Assembly: GCF_009192765.1 (NCBI RefSeq)
Contig: NZ_VOHQ01000006.1
Location: 266,577 to 330,576, forward strand
DNA length: 64,000 bases
From: Agriterribacter humi
GTDB lineage: Bacteria; Bacteroidota; Bacteroidia; Chitinophagales; Chitinophagaceae
Reading direction: 5' to 3'
A program made the translations under genes and the position numbers. The notes beneath the pieces are model-generated. The model had not been told where the DNA came from. It made no database searches and saw only the letters and a list, made by a program, of their open reading frames with translations. Shown here piece by piece: positions 35,348 through 44,449 of this stretch (position 1 is the stretch's first letter; every line of letters starts with the position of its first letter).

Positions 35348-36094
35348 CTAATTCACAATATCAATCAGCTCCACGTCAAAGATCAGTGCAGCGCCTCCGG
35401 GTATGCTGCCGCCAGCTCCCTGTTCGCCATAGCCTAAAGTATAGGGAATGTAAAACTTAAATCTTGAACCAACGGGCATGAGTTGCACTCCTTCCGTCCA
35501 GCCTTTTATAACCTGGTTCAGCGCAAAAGAAATGGGTTCGCCCCTGTCGCGCGAGCTGTCGAATTTCTTGCCATTGATCAAAAAGCCTTCGTAGTGTACT
35601 TTTACCGTGCTGGTATCGGCAGGTTTAGGACCGGTTCCCAATTTCAGTACTTCATACTGAAGCCCGCTGGGCGTAACTTTTACGCCGTCTCTTTTTTTGT
35701 TTTCTGCAAGGAATTTTTCACCCTCATCAATAGTCCCCTGCGATTTTTTGCGCATAAATGCCTGTAGTTGTTCTCTTACTGTCATATCTGCCTGTTGACT
35801 GGTTAATAATGTTTTTTTCTCTTTCAATACTTCATCGAACCCTTTATTCATTAAAGCATAATTGATGGTATCAACACCCTGCGATTTAAAAAAAGTAGCA
35901 TCAATCATGCCTAAAGCATAACTCAAACTGTCTAATGCATTCGACAATACAGGAGTTTGCGGCTTGGCCTCAGCAAATACAATATGTGAAGTGTCGGCAG
36001 CCATTTCTTTAATGGAGGAACATGCCGGGAATAAGCTGATAAGTCCAATGGTAACTACACTGTATGTAATGTTGTTGAAAATCCTTTTTTTCAT
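35348..36094 (-). CDS. FKBP-type peptidyl-prolyl cis-trans isomerase, lipoprotein
   Basis: 248 residues. Lipobox SLFPAC, an FkpA-like helical dimerisation domain (about 45-145, with LDSLSYALGM and LQAFMRKK), then an FKBP domain (about 150-248): VHYEGFLINGKKFDSS, VIKGWTEGVQLMPVGSR, LGYGEQGAGG and IPGGAALIFDVELI. A periplasmic folding helper. The ABC ATPase gene ends 25 nt upstream in the same direction. Confidence 0.94.
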   Translation of the reverse strand: MKKRIFNNITYSVVTIGLISLFPACSSIKEMAADTSHIVFAEAKPQTPVLSNALDSLSYALGMIDATFFKSQGVDTINYALMNKGFDEVLKEKKTLLTSQQADMTVREQLQAFMRKKSQGTIDEGEKFLAENKKRDGVKVTPSGLQYEVLKLGTGPKPADTSTVKVHYEGFLINGKKFDSSRDRGEPISFALNQVIKGWTEGVQLMPVGSRFKFYIPYTLGYGEQGAGGSIPGGAALIFDVELIDIVN

Positions 36095-36119
36095 GCGACT
36101 TTACTATTTGTTTTTAGAA

Positions 36120-36884
36120 TTATTCATTTCGTAAAGCATGTCCTGTAAGATGGATGAATACATCTTCCAGGTTTGCTTTTTTTACCTCTTTGGGCCTTTC
36201 AAATCCCGATGCTACCAGCTCATCAATCAACTGGTCGGGCGAATGCAGCGCTATAATTTTTCCCTTGTCCATAATGGCAACCCTGTCACAAAGTATTTCC
36301 GCCTCGTCCATATAATGTGTGGTAATAATAATCGTAACGCCCTTTGATCGGATATCTCTTATCAGTTCCCACAGATTTCTGCGTGCCTGCGGATCAAGCC
36401 CTGTTGTGGGCTCATCTAAAAAAATAATCCTGGGCTTATTAATTAAAGTAGTGGCTATGGAAAAACGTTGTTTTTGTCCGCCGCTGAGCTCCTTGTATTT
36501 GTTCTTTGCTTTATCTTCAAGATTAACGAGGTGAAGCAATTCGGTTGCATTAACCGGTTCATTGTATAATCCGCTGAAAAGAGCGATCAGTTGCACAAGG
36601 TTAAGCCCGGGATAAAAACCTGAAGTTTGTAACTGCACCCCGATGATCTGTTTTATTTTATCTGTATTTTTATCAAGGTTATAGCCATCTATCATTACCT
36701 CACCACTTGTTTTTTTACGGAGGGTTTCCATAATTTCCAGGGTAGAAGATTTTCCCGCTCCATTTGGACCTAATAGTCCGAATATTTCTCCCTCATACAC
36801 GCTAAAACTGATTCCTTTTACGGCTTCGAAATGGCCATAATTTTTTACCAGGTTCTTTACGGTAATTACTTCTTTCCGGTGCAT
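36120..36884 (-). CDS. ABC transporter ATP-binding protein (ABC-2/multidrug type)
   Basis: 254 residues from the ATG at 36884 (a TTG lies 9 nt upstream). Walker A GPNGAGKSS, signature ELSGGQKQR, Walker B IIFLDEPTTGLDP and the H-loop ITTHYMDE are complete. The sequence is of the CcmA/ABC-2 type that exports drugs or lipids. No permease is next to it on either side, so its membrane partner is encoded elsewhere. Confidence 0.92.
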   Translation of the reverse strand: MHRKEVITVKNLVKNYGHFEAVKGISFSVYEGEIFGLLGPNGAGKSSTLEIMETLRKKTSGEVMIDGYNLDKNTDKIKQIIGVQLQTSGFYPGLNLVQLIALFSGLYNEPVNATELLHLVNLEDKAKNKYKELSGGQKQRFSIATTLINKPRIIFLDEPTTGLDPQARRNLWELIRDIRSKGVTIIITTHYMDEAEILCDRVAIMDKGKIIALHSPDQLIDELVASGFERPKEVKKANLEDVFIHLTGHALRNE

Positions 36885-36946
36885 GAGGGGCAAGATAATG
36901 CAGTTAAGGATTATGGCAAATTATTTAACGGAAAACTGTGCATCCC

Positions 36947-36954
36947 TATCTTTG
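36947..36954 (+). promoter_or_regulatory. -7 promoter box for the aspartate kinase gene
   Basis: TATCTTTG, an exact TAnnTTTG match, 33 nt before the ATG at 36988. No strong -33 element is visible. Confidence 0.55.
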
Positions 36955-36987
36955 CGTATTCTATTAATTACAGAAATAACAGAATGA

Positions 36988-38250
36988 ATGAAGGTATTTA
37001 AATTCGGAGGCGCCAGTGTGAACAGCGTGGACAGGATTAAGCAGATTGCAGATATTCTGCGTTTATATCCCGATGGTAAAAAAGTGGTTGTAATTTCTGC
37101 TATGGGAAAAACCACCAATGCGCTGGAAAAAGTTGCGGAAGCATTTTTCAACAACAGGAAAGAAGAAGCGCTGCAATTGTTTGACCATATTAAAAAGCAG
37201 CATTTAAATACCGCCAAATATTTACTTGTTTCCAGTGCCAATTCAACGGATGCAAGGCTCATGGACCTTTTTGCCGAAGTTGAATGGGCGCTGCATGATA
37301 AACCTGTGAAAAATTTTGATTATTACTACGATCAGATCGTATGTGCCGGTGAACTTTTTTCAACCACCATTATCAGTGCATATCTCAACGAGCAGGGTAT
37401 AAACAATATATGGACAGATGTAAGGGATATTTTCAGAACAGATAATCATTTCAGGAATGCCGGTATTGACTGGGAGCTTACAGAAAAAAATATTTGTGAT
37501 AAAGTCATTCCTTTTTTTGATGAGCATGATATTGTTATCACCCAGGGTTTTATAGGAGCTACAGATGAAAATGAAAGTACTACATTGGGGAGGGAAGGAA
37601 GTGATTACAGTGCTGCAGTTTTTGGCAACCTGCTCAATGCTGAAAACGTTACTATCTGGAAAGATGTAGCAGGCATCATGAATGCCGATCCCAAAGCATT
37701 TCCTTCGGCTGTTGTTATGCATGAACTGAACTATGATGAAGTTATCGAGATGGCTTATTATGGCGCACAGGTCATTCATCCAAAAACCATTAAGCCCCTT
37801 GAGAATAAAAATATTCCATTGATAGTAAAATGTTTTATTGATCCGGCATTACCCGGAACGGTTATTCATCATAAAACGATAAAAAATTTACCACCTGTTT
37901 TTGTTGTTAAGCAAAACCAGGCATTGCTCCATTTGCATACACGGGATTTTTCATTTATAGGTGAAAATGCCATATCGCGGTTATATCATTTACTGGCGCA
38001 GAAAAATATTTCGCCCAATCTTATACAGGCCGGTGCAATAACATTAATGGTTTGTACAGACGATAAAGAAGATAAAATTGATCAGTTGGCGGCTGCAGCA
38101 TCAGAAATTTTTGATGTACAGGTAGAAAAGAATCTCAGCCTGTTAACTATACGGCACTATACACAGGAAGCGGTAGCTGAAATGACCGATGGAAAACATA
38201 TAGTGCTCAGGCAGCAATCCCCGCATACGGTTCAGTTTTTGCTACGGTAG
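36988..38250 (+). CDS. aspartate kinase
   Basis: 420 residues, monofunctional. Phosphorylates aspartate at the start of the lysine, methionine, threonine and diaminopimelate pathways. KFGGASV, the catalytic loop SAMGKTTNAL, GFIGATDENESTTLGREGSD and WKDVAGIMNADP are typical, and the last 120 residues form ACT-like regulatory domains. An ATG 4 nt upstream is out of frame. Single gene with its own promoter; which amino acid inhibits it is unknown. Confidence 0.93.
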   Translation: MKVFKFGGASVNSVDRIKQIADILRLYPDGKKVVVISAMGKTTNALEKVAEAFFNNRKEEALQLFDHIKKQHLNTAKYLLVSSANSTDARLMDLFAEVEWALHDKPVKNFDYYYDQIVCAGELFSTTIISAYLNEQGINNIWTDVRDIFRTDNHFRNAGIDWELTEKNICDKVIPFFDEHDIVITQGFIGATDENESTTLGREGSDYSAAVFGNLLNAENVTIWKDVAGIMNADPKAFPSAVVMHELNYDEVIEMAYYGAQVIHPKTIKPLENKNIPLIVKCFIDPALPGTVIHHKTIKNLPPVFVVKQNQALLHLHTRDFSFIGENAISRLYHLLAQKNISPNLIQAGAITLMVCTDDKEDKIDQLAAAASEIFDVQVEKNLSLLTIRHYTQEAVAEMTDGKHIVLRQQSPHTVQFLLR

Positions 38251-38484
38251 AACAGGTTCTGTTATATGCTTCCGGTTTTTTAGAAATAAAAAATTCAACT
38301 TTCTGTTTTCACTCCTTTTAGGTTCTGGCTTGTCCAGGTTAGTGTTAAGATAAGCGTAAATTATCAAAAATACAGCCGCGAATACGCAAATAAACATTAA
38401 TGCATTCGTGGCAGGATATACGCATTTTATGGTATTTATGACATTAGAATAAAAAAAGAAAAATATCCCTCCTTTTTTTGCTAT

Positions 38485-38500
38485 TACGAAGATTATCGTA
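38485..38500 (+). promoter_or_regulatory. operator-like palindrome 1, TACGA-N6-TCGTA
   Basis: TACGAAGATTATCGTA, a perfect 5-bp dyad with a 6-nt spacer, 50 nt before the ATG at 38550. A second copy starts 22 bp further on, i.e. two helical turns away. Confidence 0.65.
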
Positions 38501-38506
38501 TTTTTA

Positions 38507-38522
38507 TACGAAATTAATCGTA
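38507..38522 (+). promoter_or_regulatory. operator-like palindrome 2, TACGA-N6-TCGTA
   Basis: TACGAAATTAATCGTA, same half-sites and spacer as site 1. Together the two sites form a 42-nt dyad (38483-38524) ending 26 nt before the coding region. The rest of the 299-nt gap from 38251 holds nothing else I can support. Confidence 0.65.
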
Positions 38523-38549
38523 ATTGATCATCTTATTAAAACTTTAGTT

Positions 38550-39368
38550 ATGATACCTCGTACTTCCATGCGCCGCAAATATGGTTTTGGGCTTTTGATC
38601 ATTTTCCTGCTTATCGTATCTTTTTCGTTTACTTATAGTTACAACGTAAAGGAGGGCGGTCCTTTTCGCAGCTTTCAGAATTTTCAGACACCAGTCTCCG
38701 GATCAGCCCGGGATACCATTCCTGGAGAGGGAAAATCTGAGAGAAGCGCCCTGGATGATCAATCCGTTTTGGATAAGGAATTAGATACCCGGTCTATCGA
38801 AAAAGCTTTGAAAAGCGTAGAGTACCGTCTGCAAAAACTGGAAACGGAACTTAGAAATAAAGATTGGGAGAAAGTAGAAAACGCTTACCGGAAAGCTATT
38901 GACAATATAAACTGGAAACAGATAGAAACGGATACCAGGCGTGCGTTGGCAGATGTAAATAAAAAAGTAATGCTTGAAAATGATATTCACTTAGATAATA
39001 TAAAATTGCAAATCAACAATGCTAAAGTAATGGCAGATCAGAATTTGAAACAAATGCAGCTCAGCATTGATCACGATCTTAAAATAAATTTGCAAAAAGC
39101 TACACGGGGTTTGCAGAAAGCCAAAGCATCCTTACAGCGGTTAAAAGCCTTTGCAAATGACCTGGAAAAAGACGGGTTGATAGAAAACGGAAAGCCCTAT
39201 TCCATTGAAATCAAAGACGGTGATTTATATATCAATGATGTGAAACAGTCTAAGAAGGTTACTAAAAAATACAGGGAAAAGTATAAAGATTATTTCGAAA
39301 ACGATGGAGACTTTAAAATACACTACAATAAAAGAAAGGGGAAGCAGGGTGAGGGGGGGCTGATATAG
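38550..39368 (+). CDS. membrane-anchored coiled-coil protein of unknown function
   Basis: 272 residues from the ATG at 38550. One membrane segment (about 12-30, FGLLIIFLLIVSFSFTY) is followed by a linker and a long helical, charged coiled-coil region (about 75-215; RLQKLETELRNKDWEKVENA). The C-terminal part reads DGDLYINDVKQSKKVTKKYR, a form I associate with proteins linked to BlaR/M56-type systems in this phylum; this is from memory and unproven. The two palindromes before it suggest tight control by a dimeric repressor. Confidence 0.75.
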   Translation: MIPRTSMRRKYGFGLLIIFLLIVSFSFTYSYNVKEGGPFRSFQNFQTPVSGSARDTIPGEGKSERSALDDQSVLDKELDTRSIEKALKSVEYRLQKLETELRNKDWEKVENAYRKAIDNINWKQIETDTRRALADVNKKVMLENDIHLDNIKLQINNAKVMADQNLKQMQLSIDHDLKINLQKATRGLQKAKASLQRLKAFANDLEKDGLIENGKPYSIEIKDGDLYINDVKQSKKVTKKYREKYKDYFENDGDFKIHYNKRKGKQGEGGLI

Positions 39369-39370
39369 GG

Positions 39371-39440
39371 ATAAGATGGTAAGATGGCAAGTGGTAAGAT
39401 GGTAAGATGGTAAGACAGTAGATGGTAAGATGGTAAGTGG
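39371..39440. repeat. 70-nt array of 8-nt units (GGTAAGAT)
   Basis: About eight imperfect copies of GGTAAGAT lie between the ends of two convergent genes. It is the clearest tandem array among the short degenerate repeats of the window. It has no hairpin and does not code for protein. Confidence 0.8.
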
Positions 39441-39443
39441 TTG

Positions 39444-40574
39444 CTAAAACCGCGGCACAGGGCATTGCGTTTGCCTTAAGCTTTGGTTGTACTGATTGTA
39501 GTATCCATGATATAACAGGGCAAATTCAGATGCTCCGCGCATATTGTTATAATTTTTAAGGGATGAAGTAGTAGCATCGTACGAGAACATGAGCCGAACT
39601 GATTTCCATTGAAACCCGATCATTGGAATAACCGCATCGCTGCCACGATAATACAGACCACCGATCACCTGTTTTTCTCCATCGCCCGATAAATTATAAT
39701 TGGCGTGAAGTCCGAGCGTTAGCTCCTTTGCTTTTGCCTGCGTAGTAAAATAAGCGCCGGGGCTTACAATTACCCTGTCGTTTACTTTTAGCACAGCATC
39801 TGCAAAGCCGATGTACCTGCGCGCTATAGCATTATTGTATCCCGAAGCGCTGTTGAAAAATGATTCTTTGGGGCTGTTTACATGATGAACAGAAACACCT
39901 GCATGCAGGTAAATGTTGTCGGTTGGGAAATAAGCGTAGTTCAAGCCAACCTGTACATCAAGATAGTTGATATTGGTTGCCGCAAAATTTTCTCCGCTGG
40001 GAGCGCCGGCATCAAAAAATTTACCGTTCCACTGGTTATCGAATGTGAACTTTGTTACATCTATTCTTTTGTTTGCCCATCCAATATTAAATCCAACGGA
40101 AAGCAATCCTGTACTGCCCAGCATTTGGTGATAAGCGGCCGAGCCATAAATTTTAGTAGAGGTTAGATTGCCGCTTCCCGCAACATCACGCAATATGGCG
40201 CCGCCCAAGCCTACCCAGCCCGATTCAAACCTGTCGCGGAAAGCCTGCGCATCCCCATAAATGCTCATGGTTTTAAATTGTGCGGGTATACTCGCCCATT
40301 GCTGGCGGTAATTTGCACCAAGGCGGTAATCATATTCCGGTAAAAAACCGGTATTGGCAGGGTTAGTCGTTAATGGCGAATTAAAGAATTGAGAGAAATG
40401 CAAATCCTGGGCACAAACGAAAGATGGCAGTCCGTTTAATATGCCCATTCCCATTAACAAGGTGAATATAAAAATTCGCGTTGCTGTACGGTTATGCTTA
40501 GCGATCCGCTGCGTCAAAATGCGGTTTGCATTCCACGCCCATGAACATTGTGTATGTAATAAAGATAGTAACAT
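39444..40574 (-). CDS. PorP/SprF-family type IX secretion membrane protein
   Basis: 376 residues from the ATG at 40574; a TTG 27 nt upstream is an alternative. After a signal peptide (LLMGMGILNGLPSFVCAQ) comes DLHFSQFFNSPLTTNPANTG, the diagnostic start of PorP/SprF. The rest is an outer-membrane barrel with GLGGAILRD and LGLHANYNL. Such proteins help export or anchor a partner adhesin. The partner is encoded just upstream, with the second copy of the 59-nt repeat between the two genes. Confidence 0.94.
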   Translation of the reverse strand: MLLSLLHTQCSWAWNANRILTQRIAKHNRTATRIFIFTLLMGMGILNGLPSFVCAQDLHFSQFFNSPLTTNPANTGFLPEYDYRLGANYRQQWASIPAQFKTMSIYGDAQAFRDRFESGWVGLGGAILRDVAGSGNLTSTKIYGSAAYHQMLGSTGLLSVGFNIGWANKRIDVTKFTFDNQWNGKFFDAGAPSGENFAATNINYLDVQVGLNYAYFPTDNIYLHAGVSVHHVNSPKESFFNSASGYNNAIARRYIGFADAVLKVNDRVIVSPGAYFTTQAKAKELTLGLHANYNLSGDGEKQVIGGLYYRGSDAVIPMIGFQWKSVRLMFSYDATTSSLKNYNNMRGASEFALLYHGYYNQYNQSLRQTQCPVPRF

Positions 40575-40628
40575 GTCCGTAACCTCCTTTGTATTCGTCA
40601 ATCTCTAAGCAATTGGTATGGTTGGAAA

Positions 40629-40687
40629 CAAAAAACAAGAACCAAACTTGCCTACCGGCAGGCAGGCCTGTCCGCCGTGGCGGATAA
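40629..40687 (-). repeat. 59-nt dispersed palindromic element, copy 2
   Basis: Reverse-strand match, 57 of 59 positions, to 4289-4347. It lies between the T9SS cargo gene and its PorP/SprF partner, within a probable transcription unit. Confidence 0.85.
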
Positions 40688-40752
40688 AACTCAAATCCTA
40701 ATCCCGGTATCGTAAAACGATAAACCACAAACTACAAACCACAAAACCGTCC

Positions 40753-43700
40753 TTATCTCAGCAACGTAATATCTCCCTTTTTGGTTGCCTTGCTTCCATC
40801 TGTAAATTCTACTTCCAGCGTATAGGCATATGCGTCCATCGGTTGCAAAGCTCCCTTATATTTTCCATCCCATCCCTGGTTGCGGTCTGTGGATTGGTAC
40901 ACCAATTGTCCCCACCTGTTGTAAATACGGAAAACCATTTTTCCAATAGCATATCCTCTCACAAATACTTTATCATTTACGCCATCGCCATTGGGGGAAA
41001 AAGCATTGGCTACAGCAATTAATGGAGACACGAGTGCCGATACGGGCTGGCAAATTGTATCGGCGCAGCCATACTGGTTATAGGCAATTAGACAGGTATT
41101 AAATTCACCCGATGAATTAAACTGGTGTATCGGGTTAACTTGTACTGAAGTATCGCCATCACCAAAATACCATTTATAACTTACTGCATTCATTGACGTG
41201 TTGGTATAAGTGGTTAGCGTATTTTCCTGTGGTTGTACGGGGCTGAAAGTAAAACCTGCCGTTGGTCCTAACCGTACATTAATGGTAAAAAAGGCAGAGT
41301 CGGAAATATTACAGGTCATGGAATCCACCACCAATAATTTTACCCGGTAAGTACCCTCCGTATTGTAATCATGCTCAGGAGAAAATTCAGTTGAAGTAGT
41401 GCCATCGCCAAAATCCCAGTAAAAAGATTGCCCGGCTTCTGATATATTGGTAAAGATAGCATGGTATGGCACGCATCCTTCGGGAGGGGTTTCAAATTTA
41501 GCAACAACATTAGGCGCTACACGCATTTGAAGCGTAAAGGTATCGGGTGCATTACAATAATTGGTGTCTGCAAGCGAAAGTTGCACATTATAGGTTCCGG
41601 CTGCCGGGAATTCGTGTTGTATTTTGCCGGGACCTGTTGTTACCGGCGCAGAACCATCGCCAAAATCCCATGTAAATGTGCTGTCGTGAAAAGGCTTACC
41701 AGGCGGCGCCACAGAGGTATTCGTAAATTCAAAATTCAAACTTTCACAGGGAAGCAATTTAGCGGCAGTTGCTCCAAGTTCCGCTCTGTCTGTTCGAACC
41801 CGGATGGTTGTGTATGCAGTATCGCTTATGATACATTTACTTGAATCTATAGAGATCAACGTTACATCGTAAGAACCAACAGTATTATAAGTATTGCTGC
41901 TGGTAGGCACGGTAGTAGTGTCTTTATTTCCATCGCCAAAATCCCAGATATATAATTTCCCTTTTTGTAAGGTATCCATAAAATCTACTGTAACCGGTAC
42001 GCAGCCATAATTCCTGTACGGTTTCCCATCTATTGTAGGCCGGATACCGTTGGTTACACCGGAGAAATCCATTTCAATTTTTACTGCTGCCAGGTTGCAT
42101 TCGTTGGGGTTTCCAGATTTCGGGCGCCATACACCCGGCGTGGTGGGAAAAGTACTTTGGGGGAACCTGGATATAAAACAGGCCGCACATATAGACTGGT
42201 AAATGACGCCATTGGCATCGAAACGGCTGGTACCGCCGTCCACATGATCCCCGAAACCACCTTTTTGTCCGTAAAATGCACCGAACAAAATATCTTTCGC
42301 ATCTTTTTCCAGTACGAAGAAATAAAAGTCGCTCCCATCCGTGTTACAGCCATTGGGTAATACATCGCAGTTTTTTGTGGGCATCCCAAAAGTTCCGGAA
42401 GTATGAAACGGGTCATCCCCGCTGGGGTTTAATCTGCCTCCCCATCCGGCTACATATACGTTTTCGCATTTATCAACCGCAAAAGCTACAGGTGAAATAT
42501 TAAAGGTTGCTGTGCCACTGCCAAATACGGTTGAGTATACATTTGCCGAAAGATCGGGCTGCATTTTTACGATGAATTGTTTTGTGCCGGGGTTATTATA
42601 AACTCCGGGACTAACCGGCCACGCACCCAGGGTAACACCCATTACATAGGGAAATCCTTTTTGGTCAAATTTCAAACCATATATGGCATCCATATTACCG
42701 GTGCCAAGATAGCTGGCTTTTTGTAAAGCGCCTGTATTGTTGAAGATCGCTATAAAAGCATCTGCTGTGCCTCCCTGGTAAGCGGATGCTATAACGCCTG
42801 AAGCAGGTACACCGGGCAGGTTATTGCTTTTTGTTGATCCGCCTACATAAATATTGTTGGTAAGGGGGTTAAGCGCCAGCACAAAAGTGCCATCATCATC
42901 GGTGCCGCCAAATAATGTGCTGAACAGTACGGTTCCCACATCGGGTGCGATTTTCATTACCACGCCATCCTGTTTACCTGCCCTGGTAGCTTGTGAAGCA
43001 CCGGTGGTTACAGGAAAATTGTCCGATTGTGTGCAACTGGCAATATAAATATTATCGCTGTTATCTAATATTACTTCGCTTCTTGAATCATCACCATAAA
43101 AAACAGACAGGCTGTTGGGCGACCTGGAAGTTGATATATTTACTCCATCTGAATTGGTGCCGCCAATTCTTTTTGATCCAATAAGTTGTGTTCCTGTACT
43201 ATTGAGTTTTGATACTACAATGTCGAATCCACCGCCTGTTCCTAATTTATTATCTGCAGGTTGCAACGGGTAATTACTTGAATTGGTTCTGCCCAGTATT
43301 ACAAGGTTGCCCTGGCTGTCTTCAATTAAACTGTGCGGCTGGTCGGCGCCTTCACCACCAATATAAGTAGCATATAACCTGTTGTTGCCGCTGCCATTAA
43401 ATTTCATGATGCCGATATCAAAAGATTCTGTGTTGTTTCCTCCGCCATAAGTAGTTTGAAAAGCGCCGGTTGAAACCGGAAAGCCCGGACCAAAAACAAT
43501 GCCTCCCGAATATAAACTTCCATCCGATCCATAGGTTGCCGTGAATCCCCATTGGCTTGAAGTACTGCCTGTAAAAGTGGCGAATATAAGAGTGGGGTCT
43601 ATTACCAGTATTTGTGATGGATCGTATTGCTTTACTCTCAGTTTTACCTTATCCTTGCCTTCCAGCACATACCTGCAATCCACTTCATTTTTTCCCGCGT

Positions 43701-44391
43701 TGCTAACCTGGTATGAATAGGGGGATAATTCTTTTACATCGCCAACAGATGTTTTAATATACAGTTCCCGGTTTTTGATCTGCAATTTATCCACTCCCTC
43801 ATATTGCATAACAATATCGTTGATATTGGCTCCCGGGTAAGCAATAATATCATATTTTAATTGTCCGCCCTGTGCATAATAACGCATATCAATATTGGGA
43901 TAAATATTTTTATAGGTAACCGCCTGGAATATTTTACAATTGGCCGCCCATTTGGAAGGATCATTGCCGGTAAGATAATTTTCATAAGAATTAACCGGCT
44001 TTTCACTTATTACGGTGGCATTGGTATTCGCCCCCGAAAAACGCATATGATATGCATGTGAGCGTAAAACAATACCGGAAGCAGGATCCGTTATATCACC
44101 ATGAGAAGGACGGGGATGGGCCGATCGGTTACTTGTTTTTGGATCCGTTTCTCCTTCGGGTGCGTGCCCGTGTATGCGCTCCGAAATTTGCTGCATATCC
44201 TCTTCGTTATGCAGCAATACGGTAAATCCGTTTCGTTCAAGATAAAAAGCGCCATTATTGATTCCGCCCCTGAACAAAACAGAATCGTTCCATTGACCTT
44301 TGTTTTCGGTAAACTCAACAGCCTGCTGGGCAAAGGCTGCCAGGGTATTAAACAATAAATAAACGAGAAATATGTGGGATTTAGATTTCAA
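40753..44391 (-). CDS. giant secreted T9SS type B cargo protein with SBBP repeats and PKD domains
   Basis: 1212 residues. The start codon is TTG, as no ATG lies near the signal peptide (FLVYLLFNTLAAFAQQ). An N-terminal domain begins VEFTENKGQWNDSV. Beta-propeller SBBP repeats (about 280-640) carry GGEGADQPHSL and VYVAGWGG. Four PKD domains (about 790-1110) each have W(D/Y)FGDG. The last 90 residues (ANAFSPNGDGVND, RIYNRWGQLVYQS) are a gliding-motility/type B T9SS C-terminal signal. A surface adhesin-like protein exported with the PorP/SprF partner. Confidence 0.95.
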   Translation of the reverse strand: MKSKSHIFLVYLLFNTLAAFAQQAVEFTENKGQWNDSVLFRGGINNGAFYLERNGFTVLLHNEEDMQQISERIHGHAPEGETDPKTSNRSAHPRPSHGDITDPASGIVLRSHAYHMRFSGANTNATVISEKPVNSYENYLTGNDPSKWAANCKIFQAVTYKNIYPNIDMRYYAQGGQLKYDIIAYPGANINDIVMQYEGVDKLQIKNRELYIKTSVGDVKELSPYSYQVSNAGKNEVDCRYVLEGKDKVKLRVKQYDPSQILVIDPTLIFATFTGSTSSQWGFTATYGSDGSLYSGGIVFGPGFPVSTGAFQTTYGGGNNTESFDIGIMKFNGSGNNRLYATYIGGEGADQPHSLIEDSQGNLVILGRTNSSNYPLQPADNKLGTGGGFDIVVSKLNSTGTQLIGSKRIGGTNSDGVNISTSRSPNSLSVFYGDDSRSEVILDNSDNIYIASCTQSDNFPVTTGASQATRAGKQDGVVMKIAPDVGTVLFSTLFGGTDDDGTFVLALNPLTNNIYVGGSTKSNNLPGVPASGVIASAYQGGTADAFIAIFNNTGALQKASYLGTGNMDAIYGLKFDQKGFPYVMGVTLGAWPVSPGVYNNPGTKQFIVKMQPDLSANVYSTVFGSGTATFNISPVAFAVDKCENVYVAGWGGRLNPSGDDPFHTSGTFGMPTKNCDVLPNGCNTDGSDFYFFVLEKDAKDILFGAFYGQKGGFGDHVDGGTSRFDANGVIYQSICAACFISRFPQSTFPTTPGVWRPKSGNPNECNLAAVKIEMDFSGVTNGIRPTIDGKPYRNYGCVPVTVDFMDTLQKGKLYIWDFGDGNKDTTTVPTSSNTYNTVGSYDVTLISIDSSKCIISDTAYTTIRVRTDRAELGATAAKLLPCESLNFEFTNTSVAPPGKPFHDSTFTWDFGDGSAPVTTGPGKIQHEFPAAGTYNVQLSLADTNYCNAPDTFTLQMRVAPNVVAKFETPPEGCVPYHAIFTNISEAGQSFYWDFGDGTTSTEFSPEHDYNTEGTYRVKLLVVDSMTCNISDSAFFTINVRLGPTAGFTFSPVQPQENTLTTYTNTSMNAVSYKWYFGDGDTSVQVNPIHQFNSSGEFNTCLIAYNQYGCADTICQPVSALVSPLIAVANAFSPNGDGVNDKVFVRGYAIGKMVFRIYNRWGQLVYQSTDRNQGWDGKYKGALQPMDAYAYTLEVEFTDGSKATKKGDITLLR

Positions 44392-44449
44392 CTTTAGTTT
44401 CGTATTAAATGTACAGATTCTGATAGCGAATTTAACCCTAATTATATAT

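Noticed and set aside
39371..39440. Tandem array that might suggest a CRISPR
   Set aside because: Units are 8 nt without spacers of constant length, and no cas genes are present.
40498..40728. Minus-strand frame upstream of the PorP gene
   Set aside because: It is mostly the translated 59-nt repeat; the similar frame near 4234 arises for the same reason.
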